From positions 291,655 to 337,695 of the forward strand of contig NZ_JQEY01000003.1 in the NCBI RefSeq assembly GCF_000743715.1: 46,041 nucleotides of DNA, given 5' to 3'. The notes under the pieces are model-generated. The model was not told the origin of the DNA and made no database searches. It was given only the letters and a program-made list of their open reading frames with translations. This stretch comes from Palleronia rufa. Lineage in GTDB: Bacteria > Pseudomonadota > Alphaproteobacteria > Rhodobacterales > Rhodobacteraceae. The position numbers were made by a program, and so were the translations under genes. Below, piece after piece: positions 28,185 to 33,897 of this stretch. Each line of letters begins with the position of its first letter. Position 1 is the stretch's first letter.

Positions 28185-29060
28185 CAGATCGAGGCGGATA
28201 AACGACTTGAGAATCGACTGAAACGTGTCCGTATCCCGCGCCCAGTGAATGACGCCATCGAAATCTTTGGCGAGCTTGTGCGTCAAGTCGAGTGAAGACC
28301 GCCGATTGACCCCAACAGGACTGTCCACCTGCACGATGGCGATCCTGTCGCCGCCTACCCATCGCACGATGTCTTCAGGGAGTTCATGCGCATAGTTACG
28401 ACGGCCATCCCAAACGGCGGTTCTGATGACTTTTCCGGCAGGAGTTCCAACCCGGAATATCCATGGCGAGTCTTCCTGCGTGACACCGGATGCTGGATAG
28501 AATCTGGGCGGCGGCGGTCGATTGAGCATCGAAGCTTTTTGTTCGCGTATCTTGCGCCGCTGCGCTTCGGTCAATCGGCCAAGCAAGGCGCCGCTTGGAT
28601 CGAACTGACGGATATGTTTCGAGTACGAAACTTCAGCGGTGCCCGCATCGTAAACATCTGAATTCGGGAATGCGAACAACAATACCTGCCCCGTGAAGCT
28701 GCGCAGATGCCGCATCACGATGTCCCATGCGATGTCGTCGTGAACGATAGGCACAATGTGAAGCGCGGCTCCCGGCGCTTCCATCGACAGTCTTTCTATG
28801 ACGGCGATACCAACAGCGCTGAAGGATTCGCCGTCACCGAGGCAGAATCCGACATGGAAGGTCCGCTCACCAACGACTGCTCTGAACGCGCGCAAGATGA
28901 CCTGCGTCGTGTCCGGTATTGTATCGTCACCTGTCAGTTCGCGAATGCGTGCTCCGTCAATCTCCGCCGCCGGGGGCAAAACGTGAAGATCTATCGTGCC
29001 GTTGTAGCGATCAGAATCCAGCCAAGCCCGTTCTTGCCTCTTTCGCTTGGCTTCACCCAT
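28131..29060 (-). CDS. Protein of unknown function, C-terminus replaced by IS5 sequence
   Basis: A 309-residue soluble protein opening with MGEAKRKRQERAWLDSDRYN. I recognise no family. No membrane segments or signal peptide are visible. Codon use is less GC-rich than in neighbouring ICE genes, a sign of separate acquisition. The last 17 residues (GFVARTRTRIHIGWSTG) are encoded inside the IS5-family element, so the native end is lost and the gene may be inactive. It begins 17 bases after the tacT stop on the same strand and could be co-expressed with the toxin-antitoxin pair. Confidence 0.6.
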   Translation of the reverse strand: MGEAKRKRQERAWLDSDRYNGTIDLHVLPPAAEIDGARIRELTGDDTIPDTTQVILRAFRAVVGERTFHVGFCLGDGESFSAVGIAVIERLSMEAPGAALHIVPIVHDDIAWDIVMRHLRSFTGQVLLFAFPNSDVYDAGTAEVSYSKHIRQFDPSGALLGRLTEAQRRKIREQKASMLNRPPPPRFYPASGVTQEDSPWIFRVGTPAGKVIRTAVWDGRRNYAHELPEDIVRWVGGDRIAIVQVDSPVGVNRRSSLDLTHKLAKDFDGVIHWARDTDTFQSILKSFIRLDLGFVARTRTRIHIGWSTG

Positions 29061-29077
29061 CGTATTTCTCCCAAACT

Positions 29078-29608
29078 CTAGCTAAACGCCGCGACCACGG
29101 TTTCGATAGGCAGGAACAGCGTCCGGCTGTCTTCGGGGTATTCGACGAACTCGGCACAGCGCAGATAGAAGTGTTTGGCCGCTTCATCCTTCGCCTGGAC
29201 CATCACGGCCCCGATACCAATGCTTTGCGAAGCCAGCGCAATCCGGCGCAGCGCGTCCGCCAAAAGGTCCGCGCCGAGACCCTTTCCGGCGTGGTCGAGG
29301 TCAACGGCCAGCCGGCCGACGACCGAGACCGGAATCTGGTCGGGCGCGTTGCGCCGCACCTTTCCGGGAGCCGCACCGCGCTCGACTGACCCGGCCGAAA
29401 TGCAAAAGTAACCGACGACCTGATTGCCCACGCACACGACATAGGTGCGCGAAAACCGGCTTTCGTTCTTCAAGGCGCGATGGCGCAACCAGTCGTTCAA
29501 CGCGGGCTCACCGCAGTCGAATGCCGAAAGGTCATGCTCTGCCGTCAGAGGAACTGGAGCAGACAGTGGCAATTCGGGATGGTCGGGCGTGTCGTCTATT
29601 TCTGCCAT
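29078..29608 (-). CDS. tacT: GNAT acetyltransferase toxin (TacT-like)
   Basis: A 176-residue GCN5-type N-acetyltransferase. TacT toxins acetylate the amino group of aminoacyl-tRNAs and block translation. Features: family start FDCGEPALNDWLRHRALKNE, beta-strand core TYVVCVGNQVVGYFCISAGS, acetyl-CoA loop VVGRLAVDLDHAGKGLGADL, and the Tyr-bearing end KHFYLRCAEFVEYPEDSRTL. Its start overlaps the end of the DUF1778 antitoxin gene by 13 bases, the standard TacAT arrangement with antitoxin first. In an ICE it may help keep the element. Confidence 0.9.
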   Translation of the reverse strand: MAEIDDTPDHPELPLSAPVPLTAEHDLSAFDCGEPALNDWLRHRALKNESRFSRTYVVCVGNQVVGYFCISAGSVERGAAPGKVRRNAPDQIPVSVVGRLAVDLDHAGKGLGADLLADALRRIALASQSIGIGAVMVQAKDEAAKHFYLRCAEFVEYPEDSRTLFLPIETVVAAFS

Positions 29609-29937
29609 GCCGGGGTCCGGCGCAGCAGGGCCTTGAGCTTCGGCCCCGGCGCGGGCGGATTGTCGAGCGCCTGCATGAAGGCGTCGTAGCGCTCGGGGTC
29701 GAGCGTGAACAGGCGCTGGTCGAGCAGCACGTCGACCGCTTGCCGCCGGGCGCTTTCCACCATGAACTCGGTGCGTGTCTTGCCGAGCACAGCCGCCGCA
29801 TCGTCGATGAGCTGGCGCGTGCCGGTCTCGATCCGCAGATTGATGCTGCCCTTGGTGTCAGCCGTAGAGGCACGACCTGCAACCGCGGTGGTCGCAGAAC
29901 GGGCAGATTCCGAAGGGACGATACGAGCTTTGGTCAT
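29596..29937 (-). CDS. tacA: DUF1778 antitoxin (TacA-like)
   Basis: A 113-residue antitoxin. A ribbon-helix-helix segment is at about residues 31-75 (INLRIETGTRQLIDDAAAVL, then GKTRTEFMVESARRQ), and the C-terminal tail (PERYDAFMQALDNPPAPGPK) is the part that neutralises the acetyltransferase. It presumably represses its own promoter as a complex with TacT. The start is ATG 29937; the frame is open to 30072 but a near-perfect promoter (29944-29972) ends six bases before this ATG, which suggests a leaderless message. Confidence 0.88.
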   Translation of the reverse strand: MTKARIVPSESARSATTAVAGRASTADTKGSINLRIETGTRQLIDDAAAVLGKTRTEFMVESARRQAVDVLLDQRLFTLDPERYDAFMQALDNPPAPGPKLKALLRRTPAWQK

Positions 29938-29943
29938 GATCGC

Positions 29944-29972
29944 AATATGAGTGCGCGTATCCACAATGTCAA
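29944..29972 (-). promoter_or_regulatory. Promoter of tacA-tacT, predicted leaderless
   Basis: On the minus strand: TTGACA (29972-29967), a 17-base spacer, then CATATT (29949-29944). Transcription should begin about seven bases on, at or next to the tacA ATG (29937), leaving little or no 5' leader. The TacAT complex would be expected to bind here. Confidence 0.65.
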
Positions 29973-30724
29973 TACGACGGGAGGAAGGGAAGACTCGGGC
30001 GTTGCCCTGCGGGCCGGGCTTTCGGCTGCGCCGGAACCACGCCCATGGCGCGTTTCCGCCATTCGGCTTCAATCCCTAACGCAAGGGGGCGGCGGCGTCC
30101 ATTTCGCGGTAGGCTACACGCGGATAGACGGGAGCAATTCCGGGGCCTCGATCCCGGTCGCCGCGGCAGGCCCATGAGATTGGGTTTTCCATTCACTTCA
30201 ATTGGCAGGCGGATCAGCACCGGGAAAGGCCAAATCATCCGCTTGGCCGAGCATGGCGCAACGCCCCGCAAGCGATCTTCCGGCCAAACCGGACACGGCA
30301 GCATCGGCGAAGGTCAGACGAAACCACACCCGCAGGCCCACGCTGGCGACAGCGCGAATTGGCCTTGCCGGTCGGATCAGGGAAAACCGCAGCCAACAAA
30401 CCCGCGTAGAGTCCCCGATTCCGGCGAGGCACAGGACGGCCGCCATTGCCCTATTCCACGCGATTTCCTGTTATGAGCGCTCCATTCGCGTCCTCGATCT
30501 GGCAAGGTCTGACCGAAGACCGGCTTCGCCTCGCTCGTCTTCCCACAACGTCCGCCGCCAGCTTTTTTCCGCCGCCTTCGGCTTTGCAGCGCGAAACAAA
30601 AAAGCCGTCGCCGATCGCCTTCCACGATGTTCCAGCCCCAAGGGGTGCGGGGCTGATCGTCCCCGGTCTCACGACCGCCATCGAGGTCGCAATGGTGCGG
30701 CCCGACAGGAAAAGGAATACGACA
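29973..30724. other. Long intergenic region before the DUF736 gene
   Basis: No gene I can support in about 750 bases; the open frames here have shadow-like composition. It contains one structured hairpin element (30561-30605) and probably the promoter of the DUF736 gene. It may also hold remnants of genes lost from the ICE. Confidence 0.55.
30561..30605. repeat. Structured intergenic element 2 (TTTTCCGCCG...CAAAA)
   Basis: Outer stem GCTTTTTT (30561-30568) with AAAAAAGC (30598-30605), and an inner GCCG-CCTT-CGGC hairpin. It shares TTTTCCGCCG and GCTTTGCA-CGCGA-CAAAA with element 1. Ending in an A/T-rich stem, it could terminate transcription from either side. Confidence 0.65.
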
Positions 30725-31042
30725 ATGGCAACCATCGGCACCTTCACCCAGAACGAGAACGGCGCGGGCTTCACCGGCGCGGTCAAGACCCTGACGCTCA
30801 ACGTCAAGGCCAAGTTCACCGCCACCGAGAGCGACAGCGAGCGCGGCCCCGACTTCCGCATCTTCGCCGGAGCCACCGAGTTCGGTGCGGCCTGGAAGAA
30901 GATCGCCCGCGAGACACAGCGCGAATACCTCTCCGTCAAGCTGGATGATCCGAGCTTCCCGGCACCGATCTACGCCAGCCTGGTCGAAGCCGAGGACGGA
31001 AAATCCCACAATCTCATCTGGTCCCGCCGCAACGGCGACTGA
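30725..31042 (+). CDS. DUF736 domain protein (first copy)
   Basis: A 105-residue protein of the DUF736 family, a hallmark of alphaproteobacterial ICEs and plasmids with no established function. Typical elements: [68 protein letters not shown] second, diverged copy is at 40145-40492 inside the transfer operon. A strong terminator follows 17 bases after the stop, so it is probably a single-gene transcript. Confidence 0.9.
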   Translation: MATIGTFTQNENGAGFTGAVKTLTLNVKAKFTATESDSERGPDFRIFAGATEFGAAWKKIARETQREYLSVKLDDPSFPAPIYASLVEAEDGKSHNLIWSRRNGD

Positions 31043-31059
31043 GGCCGAAACCCGAGATC

Positions 31060-31089
31060 GCCCCGCTCATCCGAGCGGGGCTTCTTTTT
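31060..31089 (+). terminator. Rho-independent terminator after DUF736 gene
   Basis: Perfect 9-bp stem GCCCCGCTC-ATCC-GAGCGGGGC followed by TTCTTTTTG. Standard intrinsic terminator. Confidence 0.92.
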
Positions 31090-31242
31090 GCTCATGGCCG
31101 CCGCCTCTCAAGGAATAAGGAGATCGGGACACACGGCTTTCCGGTTTTCAGGCTTTGCGTATCCCGATCAAATCTTATCCCCAGTCCGCCGCTTCGCTTT
31201 GGCCGGGCCGGTTGCTTGGGGGCGCTGCCCCCTGGCGCGGCA

Positions 31243-31358
31243 CAAGGGCGGCCGGGCGGTATCCCCAGCCTTCCGCGCGGATACATGCTGCGCATTTTCG
31301 TCATCACGTCGATCCGCTTGTGCAGGCCGGGTGATGCCCCACCGCCCGGCCGCCCTTG
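31243..31358. repeat. 18-bp perfect inverted repeat, 80 bases apart
   Basis: Arms at 31243-31260 (CAAGGGCGGCCGGGCGGT) and 31341-31358 are exact reverse complements. It lies in the 399-base gene-free region (31043-31441) upstream of the DUF932 gene. As RNA it would close a large stem; as DNA it could be a pair of binding sites. Confidence 0.75.
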
Positions 31359-31390
31359 CACCTTGCACCCCCCGGTCTCGCCGACGGGCA

Positions 31391-31420
31391 GGGTTGGAGC
31401 GCAGCGCTGCGCTCCAACCC
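31391..31420. repeat. 30-bp perfect palindrome before DUF932 gene
   Basis: A perfect palindrome without loop centred between 31405 and 31406; the left arm is GGGTTGGAGCGCAGC. It ends 21 bases before the DUF932 start codon, next to its ribosome-binding site. As an operator it would suit a dimeric repressor; as RNA it would form a hairpin just before the translation start. Confidence 0.85.
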
Positions 31421-31441
31421 AAGCCCATGAAAGGAAAGACC

Positions 31442-32638
31442 ATGAACACCATGACCCTGAACCATCACCAGCAGCCCGTTTCCAAGGGCTTCCGCGTGGA
31501 CATTTCGCGCGGCGAAAATATCGGCCGCGTTTCGTCGGAATGGTTCTCGCGCCCGGATGACGAACGCTATCTGTCGCTGACCGAGCTTTATGAAGCCGTG
31601 AAGTCCCGCGCGGATCGCGCCAAGGCCCGCACCGTGGAGAGTCGCACCGTGCGTGTGGAAGCCAGCCGCGACGATGCCGAGTGGCTTTCGCTGATCGTGC
31701 CCGGACAGGAGCAGCCCGTCGCCCCGACGCATTGGAGTTTCGGCCAGCTTTGCAGCCTTGTCGGCGCACCGGCCCGCTACCTGCGTGATCTTCCCGCACC
31801 GCTGGCGGGCATCAATCTGCAACATGGCCTTGTCAGTCATCGCGGCGAATTGGTGAAGACACTGGAAACCGAGGATGGGCGCGTTGAGCTTCGCGCCGTG
31901 ACCGGCCCGGACTACGGGCGCATCTGGGACCATGAACTTGTCGCCGCCGTCATGAAGATCGCGGGCGATGGCGTCGGCGATACCATGTGGAAGGTGCCGG
32001 GCGTTCTGGATTGGGCGACCATGACGCACAATCCGTTCGTGGACGTGACCAAGGACACGACCACGCTTTATGCCAGCGACCGTGACGTGTTCCTGTTTCT
32101 GGTGGACGATACGCACCCCATCGAAGCCGGACGCCTGCCGAACGGCGACCCCGATCTTTATTTCCGGGGATTTTATTGCTGGAACAGCGAAGTCGGATCG
32201 AAGACCCTCGGCATCGCCTCTTTCTATCTCCGGGCGGTTTGCATGAACCGCAACCTTTGGGGCGTGGAAGGGTTCGAGGAAATCAGCATCCGGCACAGCA
32301 AGTTTGCCGCGCAGCGTTTCGCCCATGAAGCGGCTCCGGCTTTGACCAGCTTCGCCAATTCCTCGCCCGCGCCATTCGTGGCCGGGATCAGGGCGGCGCG
32401 CGAGCGGATCGTCGCCCGTACCGATGAGGACCGCGAGAGCTTCCTGCGCAAGCGCGGGTTCAGCAAGGCCGAGACCGGCAAGATCATCGAGACCGTGTTG
32501 CAGGAGGAAGGCCGCCCGCCCGAGAGCATCTTCGATTTCGTGCAGGGCATGACGGCCCATGCCCGCAGCAAGGTCCATCAGGACAGTCGCCTTGAACTGG
32601 AGGCGAAGGCTAAGACCTTGCTGGAGAAGGCCGCCTAA
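31442..32638 (+). CDS. DUF932 domain protein
   Basis: A 398-residue soluble protein of the DUF932 family, common on phages, plasmids and ICEs; some relatives are described as plasmid/phage proteins with possible recombination or replication roles, but no activity is established. Recognisable parts: THWSFGQLCSLVGAPARYLR, LELRAVTGPDYGRIWDHEL-like segment (VELRAVTGPDYGRIWDHELV), YRGFYCWNSEVGSKTLGIAS-like segment (LYFRGFYCWNSEVGSKTLGI) and CMNRNLWGVEGFEEISIRHS. Start ATG 31442 has an AAAGGAAAG ribosome-binding site. The 5' region is full of inverted repeats. A terminator follows directly. Confidence 0.9.
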   Translation: MNTMTLNHHQQPVSKGFRVDISRGENIGRVSSEWFSRPDDERYLSLTELYEAVKSRADRAKARTVESRTVRVEASRDDAEWLSLIVPGQEQPVAPTHWSFGQLCSLVGAPARYLRDLPAPLAGINLQHGLVSHRGELVKTLETEDGRVELRAVTGPDYGRIWDHELVAAVMKIAGDGVGDTMWKVPGVLDWATMTHNPFVDVTKDTTTLYASDRDVFLFLVDDTHPIEAGRLPNGDPDLYFRGFYCWNSEVGSKTLGIASFYLRAVCMNRNLWGVEGFEEISIRHSKFAAQRFAHEAAPALTSFANSSPAPFVAGIRAARERIVARTDEDRESFLRKRGFSKAETGKIIETVLQEEGRPPESIFDFVQGMTAHARSKVHQDSRLELEAKAKTLLEKAA

Positions 32639-32645
32639 TCAGCAG

Positions 32646-32687
32646 AGCCGCGCAGCCGGAAACCCGGTTGCGCGGCTTTCTGCTTTT
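32646..32687 (+). terminator. Rho-independent terminator after DUF932 gene
   Basis: A 14-bp stem (AGCCGCGCAGCCGG at 32646 with CCGGTTGCGCGGCT at 32664, one G-T wobble) with a GAAA-type loop and a TTCTGCTTTT tail. Confidence 0.88.
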
Positions 32688-32707
32688 CAGGCTTTCAGGG
32701 TTCCAAA

Positions 32708-32797
32708 ATTTTCCGCCGATCCGGCGACGCGGATCGGCGTTGCGGCCATGCCCGATCACATGGCCGCGCTCGCCGGGCTGCGCCCGGCTCGCAAAAT
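32708..32797. repeat. Structured intergenic element 3 (ATTTTCCGCCG...GCAAAAT)
   Basis: Starts ATTTTCCGCCG and ends GCTCGCAAAAT, like elements 1 and 2, with larger inner hairpins (GCCGATCCG/CGGATCGGC; GCGGCCATG/CATGGCCGC; GCCGGGC/GCCCGGC). The outer closing stem is short (ATTTT/AAAAT). The 313-base gap 32639-32951 holds this, a terminator, an A+T-rich stretch at about 32805-32880 and a leader hairpin. Confidence 0.55.
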
Positions 32798-32901
32798 CAC
32801 GCAAACACTGTTAAGAATAAAATAACTATAAGTGTTCTGGATATACGAACAACGTTTCAGATCATACAGACTATCTCCCGCATAGGTCGTGCCCGAAACT
32901 C

Positions 32902-32930
32902 CTTGGTCCGGGTGTCTCCCCAAGCACCCG
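32902..32930 (+). promoter_or_regulatory. Leader hairpin before the FseA-like gene
   Basis: CGGGTG (32909-32914) pairs with CACCCG (32925-32930); the overlapping CTTGG (32902-32906) with CCAAG (32920-32924) is an alternative helix. It lies 21 bases before the start codon and eight before the GGGAGGG ribosome-binding site. The A+T-rich DNA at 32805-32880 is the likely promoter zone. Confidence 0.45.
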
Positions 32931-32951
32931 TGAGTAAAGGGAGGGTGCGCC

Positions 32952-33167
32952 ATGCTGAAGATCAATTGGCGGGCGCCGGCGGCCTACAGGCACACGCGCA
33001 AGATTCCCGCCGCCGGATTCGCCTGGGAGTATCTGCGTCGCAACGACGATTACCGAGAGGACTTCCGGCTTCTCGTCCGCGCGAAGCGCCCGGATGCGAC
33101 CGAGCTGGAAGCCTTCGCCCGACGCTGGGGCTTGCGATTTCCCGCACGATCCCGACGCCGCGCCTGA
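32952..33167 (+). CDS. fseA: FseA-like excision activator, N-terminal half (DUF6499)
   Basis: A 71-residue frame with the DUF6499/transcriptional-regulator-like domain: WRAPAAYRHTRKIPAAGFAW, then EYLRRNDDYREDFRLL and FARRWGLRFP. In ICEMlSym of Mesorhizobium, two overlapping genes of this kind (msi172 and msi171) are joined by +1 programmed ribosomal frameshifting to make FseA, which activates the excisionase gene rdfS. Here the frame would end a few codons after P64, but a +1 step at TTT CCC GCA leads straight into the DUF2285 frame. The start ATG 32952 follows GGGAGGG. Confidence 0.82.
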   Translation: MLKINWRAPAAYRHTRKIPAAGFAWEYLRRNDDYREDFRLLVRAKRPDATELEAFARRWGLRFPARSRRRA

Positions 33168-33735
33168 CCGCGACCCGCTGTTCTGGTCGCCCCGGTTTCA
33201 GCCGCAAGCCGTCAAACTGGTGCCGGCCGAACCGGATGAGACGGCCAGCCAGCCGACCGTCGTTCTCGCCCATCTCGACGGCCTCGACCTGCGCCGCGCC
33301 GCCGATGGCTGGCACGGCATCTGGCAGGCGGATGGCGTCGAGCACCAATTCTGGCTGTCCCAATCCGTGCCGGATGCGGCGGCGTTCTACGCCGTCGAAC
33401 TGCCTCTGGACGACTTCATGGAGCTTCGCGCCCATGCGGCGCGGCGCTTCTGGCGATCCCTCAAGGGCCGAACGCCTGGCCCCGACTTCCGCAACATGCC
33501 CGCCCAGCTCCGGCAATGGCATATCCTGTCCCTGCGCGCCCTCGACGCCCGGCTGCGCGGCGAGAGCTATCGCACCATTGCCGAAGTCCTGCTTGGCTTT
33601 CGGGGCGCTAAGGAGGACTTCGAGAGCGATCCGAGCAAGAACAAGGCGCGTCGCCTCGTTGCCCACGGCATCAGGATGATGCGCGGCGGCTATCGTCTGC
33701 TGCTACACTATCCGATCAGGATTCAACCAAGGTAA
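33094..33735 (+). CDS. fseA: FseA-like excision activator, C-terminal half (DUF2285)
   Basis: The downstream frame encodes the DUF2285 part of FseA: DPLFWSPRFQPQAVKLVPAE, LRALDARLRGESYRTIAEVL, LGFRGAKEDFESDPSKNKAR and LVAHGIRMMRGGYRLLL. As a separate gene it could start at 33094, but that start has no good ribosome-binding site and its first 17 codons overlap the upstream frame. Joined at 33141-33145 the product is about 260 residues and reads RWGLRFP-HDPDAAPDRDP without a gap. The small DUF2285 protein at 36060-36347 resembles QseM, the antiactivator that binds FseA. Confidence 0.85.
   Translation: MRPSWKPSPDAGACDFPHDPDAAPDRDPLFWSPRFQPQAVKLVPAEPDETASQPTVVLAHLDGLDLRRAADGWHGIWQADGVEHQFWLSQSVPDAAAFYAVELPLDDFMELRAHAARRFWRSLKGRTPGPDFRNMPAQLRQWHILSLRALDARLRGESYRTIAEVLLGFRGAKEDFESDPSKNKARRLVAHGIRMMRGGYRLLLHYPIRIQPR
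33138..33147 (+). promoter_or_regulatory. Candidate +1 programmed frameshift site
   Basis: In the upstream frame the codons are TTT (33138) CCC (33141) GCA. If the Pro-tRNA on CCC slips forward to CCG, the next codon is CAC (33145) in the DUF2285 frame. The peptide across the joint matches the expected domain linker. Frameshifting of this type is known for the homologous pair in ICEMlSym; that it happens here is inferred. Confidence 0.65.
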
Positions 33736-33897
33736 GGTATCTTGCTATCGGCGTGGTCTCGACGGTAGCCGTATCAATTGTCGACCTTTGCGCGATGTGC
33801 TGCGGATGAAGCATCGCGTACTTCGCGAGTATAAACATTGAAGCGCGTTCGTTCGGTGATAGGCTCGGATGGGTGCTAATGGCAGGGGGGTAATAAA

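Noticed and set aside
32902-32930. H-type pseudoknot before the FseA-like gene
   Set aside because: The two helices interlock on paper, but the last connecting loop would have zero bases across a 5-bp helix, which is not feasible. I keep only alternative hairpins.
33094-33735. The DUF2285 gene as a simple decayed pseudogene
   Set aside because: Both frames are otherwise intact, and the two-frame arrangement is known from ICEMlSym with a working +1 frameshift.
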